In this document: piece after piece, positions 1-10,559 of the stretch
Position numbering within the stretch: position 1 is the first letter of the stretch
How the letters are laid out: each line of letters starts with the position of its first letter
Origin: Chaetoderma sp. LZ-2023a
Taxonomy: Eukaryota; Mollusca; Caudofoveata; Chaetodermatida; Chaetodermatidae
Length of the DNA stretch: 64,000 nt
NCBI GenBank assembly: GCA_034401795.1
Contig: CM067370.1
Location: 68,714,312-68,778,311, forward strand
Direction of reading: 5' to 3'
Notes under the pieces: model-generated
Database searches by the model: none
Told to the model about the DNA's origin: nothing
Seen by the model: only the letters and a program-made list of their open reading frames with translations
Position numbers and translations under genes: made by a program

Positions 1-267
1 TAAAATCGTAATAAGGAGAATAAATCGGTACCGTCAGGGCCTATGAAGTTTCAAAGAAGTATCTTGATTTAGTTAATTCAATTTGAAACATGGACTGGAG
101 TTTCAAATACTAGAAATCCTAGTAATTTGAAACAAGAAATCCTTCGGATTATTGTGTCAAAACCACTAATCCAGCACAGTAAATAACTGTTCCCAGAAGT
201 GTAGTGATATTAATTATGGTATGTGTTAAAAACCGAAGGTTCGCGTAATGTAGTAATCTGGCTATGT

Positions 268-303
268 TAATAATAACAATAATAATAATAATAATAACAA
301 TAA

Positions 304-370
<67 letters not shown>
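268..370. repeat. AAT/TAA microsatellite
   Basis: Nearly uninterrupted trinucleotide AAT repeat with a few AAC interruptions at its left end. Apparent poly-Ile and poly-Tyr reading frames across it come from the repeat and are not genes. The surrounding interval 1-1760 holds no recognisable gene. Confidence 0.95.
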
Positions 371-476
371 TACATATTGAATTATATATATTATATATAT
401 CGTATTTGTATATAAGCTGTTGTGGAAAGGATATGAGACTTTCTGGAAGGTTAACACGGTCTGATTCCCATGGTTT

Positions 477-496
477 GGGGGTGGGGTGGGGGTGGG
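477..496 (+). other. Short G-quadruplex-type motif
   Basis: Four runs of three to five G separated by single T residues on the plus strand, matching the general G-quadruplex pattern of four G tracts with short loops. Folding is inference. It is a smaller version of the G-rich tract at 4099-4190. Confidence 0.5.
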
Positions 497-2089
497 CAGC
501 GGACGATGTGTGATGGTAAATAATGTTCACCTCTTCGCTGGAATCACCTGGAGTCCTAGAAAAACAGGAATCACCCCTGGAGCCTACGTCCTTCGCCAAA
601 CTATTCACCCTTGATGCTTCCAGGGCTACTAATAATATTACCAGCCAAACACGAAAATGTAAATTGTAACACCTACTGTCCACGGGGCTGACAACGTAAT
701 CACAATGTGATAGAAGAGATGTTCTGCGCTCTGTCAATGTAATGCAAAACAGATGCTGGTCAGCTGACTTAGGAAAGTCTTTGGGAACAGATCCACTCTC
801 TGTACACTTAAACTCTCAAGAGAGCACCCAATCGTTTGAAACTTTGTTTCTTATATGGCAGCGGACAACTGCAGGATCTGACAAAGAGGAATACATGAAA
901 GGAGAACTGACGAATCCCACACACACTCATCGTCCAGTATTTCAGGATGTCCAACTACCAAGAAGAGTTTGATAAACAATAACTCATCAAAGGGGGGACA
1001 ATTTCTCGCTATCTCGAATCCATGGGTAAATCCGTCAATTAAGTATCAGTATCAGTTCAAAAGCAACTATGTTTTTCCTAATACCGCTTTGCAGGAGTCC
1101 ACCGCCACTGTACGCGGGAGACCATGGTAATGAGGAAAGTTCTACCTGGAAGTGAGATAATCTCTCCCAAATTGAAGAATGTCCGGCAAATGTGTCTTTT
1201 TCAGTTTCTGCTTTCTTGATCGAATAATGGGCTAAATCCGGCCTAACAAGTATACAGAGACGCCAAGGGCTGTCTGGAGTGTACACTGCCAAAAGAACTA
1301 TAAGCTGTGAAACGTTCTCAGCATAATACTGTTTTTTCTTCCGTTAGTAATGGTAAATCTATAGCTCTGTTCGTATTAAACCTCTGAGGTGTGCGGTTTG
1401 CAGATTCGGAATTCCCAATAAATTCTACATTTAAAAAGTGTAAGTGCTTCAAGGAAAAACTGTTTAATCAATTGTATCCTAAGTTGGTGCATTTTCAAGT
1501 GCAGCTGACATGTAGGTCAGCCAAGAAAAGCAGCATGACTACTGGTGAGTACAAAGATGGCGTGGAATACGCGGGAAGTCCAATCCGACCACCAGCCCGA
1601 GAGTGCGCATGACCTGACGCCAGAGGCTTGGCCCGGCCTTCGCCCACAAACATCTCCATGAAATGCTAACAGACTCCGAATTGCATTATAATAGACAAAT
1701 GGTGACAGAACTCCACAACTTATTAGTATTGTAAATATTGATCTCCATAATAATAAAATTTATTCATACGACAATTGTCTCCGATCTCATTTTAATATCA
1801 TCATTGATTATATCTACTACTAACCAAGCTAGATTTTTCAATGCCATTGGTCAGAATATTGTCCACTAACAAAAACAGGGTGCGAGCTATGATAACAAAA
1901 ATTATTGATATTTAAAGCTATTTGTCGTTGAAACCTATATTTCATGAGCAAACCGAGAAATCAAGGGATACCCCCTTGTCATTCTTTAGTCGGAAAATTC
2001 TGAAGTCGGGTGAGCGAGTTGATTGCAGTTACCAGTACAGATATGCTGATTGCTAAATGGGATGAACTGGCTAATGGATCTGTCCATTT

Positions 2090-2457
2090 TTAGCTATGCC
2101 TCGCCCCTCACTAGCTAACCTCCACCAACACCTCGCTCGTGTTGGGATCGATCGATCTCTGAACTTCCTGACTATCAATTTCCAGAAAACTATACAGGTA
2201 GGCTGTTGAATATTTTGAAACTAATTTGACTGGGTGGTGTTGCTGCCTATGGCAGCAAGAGCGCCCAGTCAAATTAGTTTCAAAATATTCAGCAGCGTGT
2301 TTATTAAATAGTAGAGCCATACAATTCTTACAACGTGTCAGACTTTTAAGAGTTAAAGACGGTCCTATAGAATCAGTTATAGCGTAATGATTATGACGAC
2401 ATCCTACACGCCGCTTAGCTGATTGTGACGTCATATGACGTCATTACTCTGGAAAGG
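2090..2457 (+). mobile_element. Hairpin MITE-like element, copy 1
   Basis: The centre (2202-2296) is a near-perfect palindrome. The left arm GCTGTTGAATATTTTGAAAC continues to CTGGG, and the right arm is its reverse complement with one mismatch in 33 bases, closing on a short GCTGCC/GGCAGC stem. The 5' part carries a conserved CGCCC tract followed by GATCGATCGATCT. The 3' part carries two TGACGTCA palindromes. The right end reads CTGGAAAGG, and sibling copies begin CCTTTCC, suggesting a short terminal inverted repeat. It has no coding capacity, so any movement must have used an enzyme supplied in trans. Homologues lie at 48361-48717, 49300-49643 (minus), 60648-60862 (minus) and 63597-64000. 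Confidence 0.65.
2426..2443. promoter_or_regulatory. Paired CRE-like TGACGTCA palindromes
   Basis: Two perfect 8-bp palindromes TGACGTCA start 10 bases apart, at 2426 and 2436. This is the consensus site of CREB/ATF bZIP factors in animals. They lie in the 3' part of the hairpin element. Function here is inference; the match itself is exact. Confidence 0.45.
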
Positions 2458-3964
2458 TCGATTGATCTTCATGGCTATTTTTTCTGCTCACTAATCCATG
2501 TATGATTGGAGCAGTAGTGCCATATAGCGATATCATGAGCTCTGCACACCTTTAGGATAATGGTGGACCACTGAGAATCCTGGGTGTCAATGTGTCTGTT
2601 CTTTCAGTTCGCTGCTTATATACATTGTTGTCATTCTAGCCCCCATAGGTTAAGCCACTGAGAGCCATTTGACTGTCCAAATTAAGTTGTTAAAGGATGA
2701 CACAGGACTGTCAACATGCCCATTAAGTTACCCTTACCACTACCGATGTTTCAGCGACGCGGACGCTGAGATCATTGAATGGTTTGGCACTGAAGGTGTC
2801 ACCTTGTGTATATATAATGGCGAAGTGAGCAAAATGGACTAAGAGGAATACATCGAATGTTCCGTGAACAAAATGTAAATTTTCTATGTAATCGATTTGA
2901 CGCGAGGGATGTTCGGAACTGTCAAAGAATCATTTTGCCAAAGAATGTTTTCAAAAAGCAGCAGATTAAAAAATCATGCGGTGGTGGAAACAGTGCATAT
3001 AATTAATTACTTTATTTAATATCATAAGAAAACAAAGCAATATCTTGATATGTAGTAATTTTCGCAGGTTTCGCTTATGGACTTATCTTGACATTAAGTA
3101 GGTGATGCCATTGAGGAATTGCGATGGTCAAAGTATGGCAGTCAGACATGAAAATCGAGCTAGCAGAATTAAGGAATGCAATTTAAAATGTCAAATATGA
3201 AGCCAATCCCAAACAGTAGAATTTTTAGGATTCTTGATCAATAAACCATTTACTGTTAACTTAATATTAGCATAATTATTTTAAAAGAAAATCAACACAT
3301 TTTCCTAGAAAACACATTTTCTTTTTGAATTTTATGTCATGTTACTGAACGATTCCATATCGCACGATCAATGTGTAAAACAATTGTGTAAAATCAGTGT
3401 GTCGCATCAATTGGAACTCTTGTCTGAGTGTTAGATCATAAAATGGGTCCATAAATAGTATAATGCCAAAGCTCTAAGGAGATCTTTAAAATGACCAAAA
3501 TAATATTGGACATTTTATGGGTTATCTCTGGCGCGCAGTTTCTGGCCGATTACTGTGCATAAGATATCATTACAATATCACGTCGTTTATACCTAGACTC
3601 CAATACACATTCATATTTATTGAATATTCAATTCCCCATTATGTTCTCTCTCAGACTTCTTTTTATGACTACCCTGAGATGATCACGCACCATACGCAGT
3701 GTAATTATTTAAGAGGTTGATGTTAGACCATCACTATGTGTCTGACCTGGGGGGTGCAATTTCAGAAATAGAGTCACAAACCTATGACACTCGCAATCAC
3801 ATTGTCGCACTTTATCTGTTTCCCTGTAGGTGCTAGAAATATCTGAGACCTTCCAGCATGATATATATGAAGGCTACATCAGGATAATTCCATTATACTG
3901 CACGGTGCAGTGACTATTCTCCACTGCATTTATCGTTCCAAATCTAACTACCAAAAAGAATAGG

Positions 3965-3967
<3 letters not shown>

Positions 3968-3998
<31 letters not shown>

Positions 3999-4098
3999 CA
4001 TGCGTGCGTGCACGTGTGCGTGTGGGCGTGTGTACGTGCGTGCGTGTTCGTGAGTGTGTAGGTGTGTATATGTATGTGTGTGTAGGTGTAGGTGTGTG
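3968..4098. repeat. (TA)n followed by (GT)n/(GCGT)n microsatellite
   Basis: A TA run of about 13 units passes into imperfect GT and GCGT repeats on the plus strand. Open frames rich in His, Thr and Pro on the opposite strand are artefacts of this repeat. Confidence 0.9.
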
Positions 4099-4190
4099 TG
4101 TGGGGGGGTTGTGGGGTGGGGGTAGTGGGATGGGGGTGGGTGGGTGGGTGGGGTAGGGGGGAGGGGGTGCGGGGGTGGGGGTGGGGGTGT
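4099..4190 (+). other. Dense G-rich tract with strong G-quadruplex potential
   Basis: About 90 bases with a long succession of G runs of three to seven, separated by one to three other bases, directly after the GT microsatellite. Many overlapping sets of four G tracts are possible. The complementary strand is the matching C-rich i-motif type. The next 500 bases (4240-4720) contain no recognisable gene. Confidence 0.8.
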
Positions 4191-4726
4191 ATGCATGTAT
4201 ATATGTATGTAATATTGTCAGCGCACTGGCTCAGAATCTTCAATAATTGAAAGAATTAAAAAATTGAAAATATTTTTGTTTATCTTACTGTCTGAGATTT
4301 GTCATATTCTTTGAGGAAAGCCATATGACATTTATGTTAACCCTTTATAGGTTAAATTTGTTCAATAAAATCAAAATATTTGTTTATTTATTTACTGCAC
4401 ATGTGCAGGCGCCGACAGTATCATTCCTGAGAATATGCCACTGAATGACTGTCTCAGTTCTCGAGCATGTCATTCCAGTAGTACATTTTCAAAAGTACTC
4501 CAATCTCGGGTTGCAAATGGACATTCCCCAAGATCCCTACAGGGGCCACTTTTGCCTGGCTTCGTCATGAAGGGGTTAATGTTCAATACTTGAGATGGAT
4601 ATTCTGGATAGCTATTTGAGTTTTGCTTTTACCAAGATGTCACGTAGATTCAGATTTTTTTAAAACACAATTGCTGGACGCTGGTTGAAGGGTTGTTTCA
4701 GTTTCTCCTATAGGTTTTGATACTCA

Positions 4727-5455
4727 TCTTTCAACCTTTTTCCGATTATAGTTCAGAATGAATGGAATTTTGTCACATTGATCAGATAAGCCTGGGTCCG
4801 GATTTCTGCCCATTGGCCATTGTGTTTCGAGTTCTTTGATCCAAAATGATTCTCGAAGGTTTTTTTGTTTATCAGTTCCTTCTGCCGTATCTGAAAGGGG
4901 TGGCTGTTCAATCGGCATAATTTCAAAGTCACGAGGGACTAAATGGCCAGGAAGATTAAAATGTTCGGCAACATGTTTGTCTTCCTCTAGCCTAATATCT
5001 GAAAGGTGTCGAGTTGCCCGCCATCTTAATGGACATTTGGTTTCGCCAACATACTGTTTTTGGCACAATTTGCATGATATTAGATAAATAACATTTTCAG
5101 AATCGCAATTTAGATTAGGCTGAGGTTGGAATTTGCTTTTGATCTGAAAGGTCGTGAATGTATTCTGGCGTGGGAGAAATTTATCTAAGTTACACCTTTT
5201 CTTTCGGCATTTACGAGATTCGCTCACACCTGTAATCGGACGATTGTGAGAAATGGTGGGAGGCCAGTGATTTGAGGCATTATTTGGAATGGTTTCCAAG
5301 CCGTCTAATGTTTCAGATTTGATTTTGCGGAAGACTCGTGAGGAGTAACCTCGTAGTTTGAGGGCTTTGAATAGGATAGAGCACGCTGCTTCAAAGTCTT
5401 TTCTATCACTAAAATTCCTGAATTTGAGGGGGTGGGTCTTGTGGAATTTTCTCGC
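4727..5455 (-). pseudogene. Penelope-like element: C-terminal part with GIY-YIG endonuclease (fragment)
   Basis: The minus-strand frame encodes the C-terminal end of a Penelope-like retroelement protein. Visible in order are a basic linker with an LRGYSSRVFRKIK stretch, a Cys pair (KCRKKRC), then NVIYLISC-KLCQKQYVGETK, which supplies the paired GIY-type core strands, an R-x-R-x-T-R-H segment and AEHFNLPGH. This order matches the GIY-YIG nuclease that nicks target DNA in Penelope-like elements. The reverse transcriptase expected upstream is absent. The sequence instead switches frame near 5455 into the RT of an unrelated LINE on the same strand. The stop is near 4724. It is a 5'-truncated fragment; whether another GIY-YIG retroelement clade fits better would need a phylogeny. 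Confidence 0.75.
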
Positions 5456-6268
5456 ACGGATTTCAGTGTACCATCAAGGTAACAGGTGAAAAGGACAGTG
5501 GATAGACCATCTCCTTGTGGAGAGCCGATTGGTGTCTCAATCTCCGCAGACTTCACTGACTTGACTCGCACCCACAGATTAGTGTCTGCAAGTAGTTGTC
5601 TCACAAGTCATAGCTCATCATCATTATAACTGGCTTGGCATAGTACCTCTAGGTTCCTTGAGCGTTTAATTGCACCGAAGGCTCATGCCATGTCAATGTG
5701 CATTTTATGGAAATCCCAGTGCTTGGGCATAACTACTGACACAAGCGTGTGTTGAGCGCTTACAATAGCTGCGCAGCTGCGTCCACGTTTAAAGCCACTC
5801 TGACATGATTCGGTGAAGTCATCGATCTTGTCTTGGATGCGGCATAGTGTGACATTGGATAGGATTTCCACATGCCGTTGAGGGCTGCAGTTTGGCTGCG
5901 GGGTGGGGTGGGAGGAGGAATCTTCTTGGGTCTAGCTAGCGCGATAATAGTGACTTTGTCTATATCGTCAATAGAAAGTTGGTGCGTAAAGGATGAATTG
6001 ATTAGGTTCGTGATCGGTTTTGAGATAATATCACTTGCGTATTTGCGTATCATTGGTTATGATGTCAGGTCCAGATGCGCATGCGTTTTTCATAGCTTTG
6101 AGTGTCTTCTCAACTTCTGCTTTTTTAATTGGTGTAAGTAAAGGCCTGGGGTCTCCTGAGAACTGGTGCAAGGGCTCATACTCGTGGTCAGTGAACTGTT
6201 CCTTGAACCACTCTCGAATCGCCTCGGCTTTTCCCTGCTCAGTCCCGATAAAGTGTCCTTGTATATAT
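5456..6268 (-). pseudogene. APE-type LINE, copy 1: reverse transcriptase fragment
   Basis: Three broken minus-strand frames give the N-terminal half of a non-LTR reverse transcriptase. First, near 6090-6265, comes IREWFKEQFTDHEYEPL followed by a stretch ending SGPD. Then, near 5700-5870, comes ESCQSGFKRGRSCAAIVSAQ. Last, near 5470-5600, comes GSPQGDGLSTVLF, the RT motif around the QG(D) turn. The same blocks recur in the copy at 10560-12874. It lacks the catalytic YADD region, because a Penelope-like fragment begins at 5455, and it lacks the endonuclease, because it ends at block C near 6268. Stops and frameshifts make it non-functional. Confidence 0.8.
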
Positions 6269-6269
6269 G

Positions 6270-8950
6270 AGCCCAGGCTCCAATTTGAGACGAACCCAGA
6301 TGCATAAGCATTTATCTCTGATCTTGTAAGGTCTACTAGTGAAGGCAACAATATCGTTACATTGTTCAATAAGAAAGAAGTGTCATGTTTAATCATCACG
6401 AGCAAATCTCTATCATGGCCTGTGTCAGTGGCTTGCACAATATCAATGGTGTGGATCAATGGTAACCTAGTGCCACAGTACCACGAAACAGTGACCATGT
6501 CTATTCACACAGCTATGGGCGCCACACTCTCTTCCACTCTCAGCATTCCCGTAGGCCTGACAATGGGAAAAAAGAAACTGTGAGCATGGGCGTATGTTCA
6601 CGTGCGTGTACATATTTCATAGGAAGTTCATTTTATTTAATTCATGTCCAAAAAATTAAGTCCTGTGGGAGGGGACCACAAAGAGTTCTCAGACCCAGCC
6701 CAATCGTATCAGCACATTCTGATATAGAAGAATTAAGCATCAGTGGTACAACTATTCAAAATGTTTTAATCTGACCAGCAAAGATAGCAAAATACTCACC
6801 AAAAGATTTAACCTACATTGGCGTGCCAACCACGCGAAGAATAAACTCTAACAAATTTGAGAAATGTATGGATTGTCGAAGAATGCAGCATTGGAGGAAG
6901 TCTGAGACGAGCTCGCAGACCGTATATATTGCAAGAATATCAAGGTTACCGACCATAGAAAGTCAACAATATAAATAGAATCATGTGTCTCATTCAACGA
7001 AGCCTCACATATTTAGATGATATATTTGTTTGTCGATTCAAGTCATTTGGGAGGACCCATCTTGAGCATGCGGTTAGTGTCTGTGGCACTCATTTGAAAA
7101 AGGAGGCTATGGCGTTAGAAAACGGCCAAAGGTGGGCAATCAGACATGGGCTATCTTTAAGCAAAGTAGATTATCTAACCAAACCGAGAAAGTATTGGCT
7201 AGATCATAAAAGGTATATACGATACTGAGGAATTGCTATAGTGGAATGCCTTTAAACCAAGAAGGGGCACAACCTAAATATTGAAAAGTAAAGACGCAGA
7301 CCAGATCTGAGGAATTATGTGTTGTTCCAGTTGGTATGTCGAAGATGCTTACAGATTTTTGTATTAATGAATTTGGTTCAATACTCGAATGGTGGCCAAA
7401 ATGATCAGTTTTGCTTTTAGGAGAAATGAACGCGCTTTGATCAGACAATGCCAATGGACATATTATAAGATCACTTTGGCATTAAAGCTACCCGTTTTTA
7501 TTTTGTCAGAAATGAACTCGCTTTAGTCACACAAGTTCAATGGGCATATTATTAGAATATACAGTTTTCTACATATTGGTGAGCTGACACTATAACATCA
7601 ATATGACACTTCAATATTACCAGCTTTCGTTTTTGACACAAATGATTTCCCACTATGCAGAAAAGTGAAATCTTTGGTTAAAATTGTCGCAGCTAGACCT
7701 GAAACTAGTTTCCATATTAACTTGATTTGGTATCAATTTTGAATTGGATCTCTCCAACGTTTTAGGGATGTCTTTGAGATGGACCGGAATCATACTTTCT
7801 AACCACATTTTACCAGATATTTTATTGTGACATATGTTCGATCTCCTAGACTGTGTTCAGTGTCTTAGCAGCACACGATGATATTACACATTACATAATT
7901 ACTATATAACTTAAAAACATGAAATCACACCTTAGCAATTATGGCAGCCATGCTATAATATTTTGCACATAAATCTTCATTTCTTTTTCCCATATGGAGG
8001 AGTTACTGATCTATCAAATTTGAGGTATTCTATGGGGAAAAGTTAAATTTGGTATCTTTAGTGGGCAATATTCTCAAATGGATGTTACAATTTGATCGCA
8101 ACTGGTGCTGGATTGAATCCTGAAATGTGGAGGCAGCTTCATTCACCTTTAATTATCATTTTTCTCAAATATAACAACATTTCCAGAATGGATTTTATTC
8201 AATCTAACTAATTCCAAATTAAAATAGTGTTCCTTGATTGTCACCGTTCTGGGACGTATTATGCATATCTATACAAATAATGAATTACATGTCAAGAGCT
8301 ATCACTTTTGGCTGACAATATAAGTCTGACAAGAAGATTTTAGATTGCATGTATAAGCAGCGACATAAATGTAAATGAGGCAGACACGTGTTGATAAAAT
8401 ATGCATACATTGGCCTAGTCCTAGCCATTGAAGAAGATTAACGAGCTCCATACTCACCTCTATTTCGTAACAAATAACGTAGGGAAATGAAGTTATAAAA
8501 CTGACACATTGACAAGAATTATGGCCACAGTTGTCTATGTTATTCATGACGCTTTCTCTGGTGTTTTCAATTCTCAGTATCAACAGACTCATGGAGGAAT
8601 ACTGTTTTGTTACTACTCAGTCCTTACGTTCTGCATATTGCGAATTGCGAAGCTTCTTTGAAATAACATGCAATATTATACACAGTAAATAGCTGACTAT
8701 AGTAAACAGGAAAAGTAATCATTCACATAAGTTTCATGTACCCATGTTTACTGACTATGTTAGTGCTACTGACAAACGACGTAAAGAACTGACCATCCAC
8801 CTTCTTGACTCAGTCACACAATAACCATCTAGCCAATTGCAACACTGACGGAATAATGTAAGTCAAGTAACAAATTGCTTAGCCAACTAACAGACTGAAG
8901 GATTAACTGACTAACCAATCACGATGCTAGCTATTGACAGATTGATCAAC
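6270..8950 (+). repeat. Block C, copy 1 (non-coding recurrent block)
   Basis: This block matches 52395-53640 and 55930-56979 in the same orientation. A marker is GCAGACACGTGTTGATAAAA near 8386 and again near 56450. A partial copy is at 24590-24740. Relative to this copy, the third copy carries about 2 kb of extra sequence (53800-55870). There is no gene; short open frames here do not resemble any family. The edge at 6270 is set by where the LINE fragment stops matching its sister copy. Confidence 0.7.
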
Positions 8951-9049
8951 CAACTAATTGCTATACTGCCTAGCCAGCTGTATGCCTGCCTGACGTATGC
9001 TGCAATCCACTATCTCAACCGCCTGACTGACAGACAGACGAATAGCCAA

Positions 9050-9480
9050 ACAGGGGAACGGAAGAGCTTAGCACCAGTCACCAATGGTAGGCCCTGCTGG
9101 GTTGACCAACAAAATCAGTTAAGATCTCTTGGTCGCTAAGCTAATCAAGGTGAGCAACGATCCCCTAAGCAAGACTCGCAGACACTAAACAAGCTTGAGA
9201 ATTAGAGGGAAAGGAGTGGCACTGGAAAGATTTGCAAGAGCTGGAGAAGAACCTGGGAAGCACCGTTAATGAGCAAATGAGGTACTGTTGAGATGTTAGA
9301 CCTTTTAAGAACCAAGTCTTCAGCTTTTTATATTTACCATTGCAGTTTGTTGAGAAGAGATTTGGAGCTACTATAAACACATTGCAGCATTGATTGTTAC
9401 AGATTAGAGATGTTATATAGGTCACAGCAGGAGAGTTAAGAAAAGAACCGATTGCGTTCAAAACTGGAACATAAGGCACT
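9050..9480 (+). repeat. Block E, copy 1
   Basis: It matches 27890-28310 in direct orientation, anchored by AATGGTAGG, CAACAAAAT and a run around CTATAAACACATT. It lies between blocks C and B in both places. No coding content is recognised. The short interval 9480-9690 shows nothing further. Confidence 0.6.
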
Positions 9481-9689
9481 AAATGTCATCCTATCCAATT
9501 ATGTTCAAAATATTCAACAGAAGAATTTCTTACTAACATGATTCTTTTTCTGTTTAGAAAACATGTTACCTTATTTATTAGCTGTACTGTAGTTATGTGT
9601 AACTGACGAAGATCTCTTATCACACTCTGTCAATGCTGCAACTTGTTTGAAGAGCGAAGCGCATGCCTAATCAACTAACTGTATTAGAT

Positions 9690-10487
9690 CAACTCTCTAG
9701 AGCTTTTTAACAGCAACTCATTACAGCAACATGCAGGAGCAGCTCGTATTCAACTTAGTGTTAAACAGAATATTTCATTTATTGTAAATAACATTTCGTA
9801 TTTCAACTTTTTTAGTCATAAATCCCTCGAGATTTTAAACAAATGACTTGTAGCAAAGCTGATATCAGCTACAGATCACGCGTAAATAATACTATACATC
9901 TATAACCTACTGGGAATCATGTCAGTAATGGTAAAATCATATCCTATAAAATATTCATGAGACCACTTCCGCCTAGATATGGAGCATAGAAATGTACGAG
10001 ATTCCGATGCTGATACAAATACCAACCAGTGTCATCCTTAGTGCGAATGCATCTAGGTCTACCACATCACACGGCAACATCACAATGCACGTGTGTCTGT
10101 CACTTCTCCAATGCTGCGTTCCACCATCTGCAATACAGTATTCCCAAAGGGATATTAAATTCGTAGAGCTGTCAAATTAAGACACTTCACAATCAGAAAT
10201 CAATTTATTTATATAAATTATGTAAGACATTTAATGTGCTCACGCTTGGGTTTGTTGTGACCTACTGGCTTTTTTGCACAATATTTGAAATACCAGGAAG
10301 ATGGGGTTAATCCGCTGAGCCATCAATTCCCAGTATATCAGCTATCAGATACAGGCAAGTTGTCGAAGATTTTCAACTAATTTTACAGGAACCTATTGCT
10401 GCCATAGCAACAACTCCTAGTTTAATGATCTTCAAAATAATCAATAAAATATTTATTGCAATGTAAATGGGGTTTCACGCTCAAATG
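9690..10487 (+). repeat. Block B, copy 1 (ends in a degenerate hairpin module)
   Basis: It matches 28790-29528 and 46740-47604 in direct orientation; shared anchors include CATAAATCCC, TACATCTATAACCTA and GGGAATCATGT. A degenerate version of the hairpin module lies at its right end (10352-10440). No gene is visible. It is cut at 10487 by the LINE inserted at 10498, and its expected continuation (block D) appears just after that LINE. Confidence 0.7.
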
Positions 10488-10497
10488 GTTAATGTAT
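10488..10497. repeat. Target-site duplication, left
   Basis: GTTAATGTAT here is repeated exactly at 13466-13475 and brackets the LINE between them. The uninterrupted site in block B copy 3 reads similarly (GGTTTTAATGG). Confidence 0.7.
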
Positions 10498-10559
10498 GTA
10501 TGTATGATTACTGTATTCTGTGGCTGTAGTAATATAAACATCCTACAGCTGCAATTAGT

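Larger units (their letters stand above)
1764..3950 (+). repeat. Block A, copy 1 (non-coding recurrent block)
   Basis: This non-coding stretch recurs in direct orientation at 22135-24370 (its second half), 47998-49893 and 63590-64000 (its hairpin section). Shared anchors are TCATACGACAATTGTC at 1764 and 48063, and the sequence around TTCCAGCATG at about 3855 and 49840. A hairpin element (2090-2457) sits inside it and occupies the same place in the copies at 48361 and 63597, so it predates the block duplication. No gene is visible here. The edges are approximate because they were set by eye. Confidence 0.7.

Noticed and set aside
149..737. Minus-strand frames with poly-Ile or poly-Tyr, including a 156-residue frame with a hydrophobic stretch
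   Set aside because: The C-terminal half is the AAT microsatellite. The rest (490-737) has no family resemblance, and only a weak acceptor-like CAG precedes it.
3944..4243. His/Pro/Thr-rich frames opposite the GT and G-rich tract
   Set aside because: They are simple-sequence translations with no codon structure beyond the repeat.
6031..6498. 155-residue minus-strand frame read as one protein
   Set aside because: Only the part below about 6268 is LINE RT. The N-terminal half is block C, as its match to 52395 shows.
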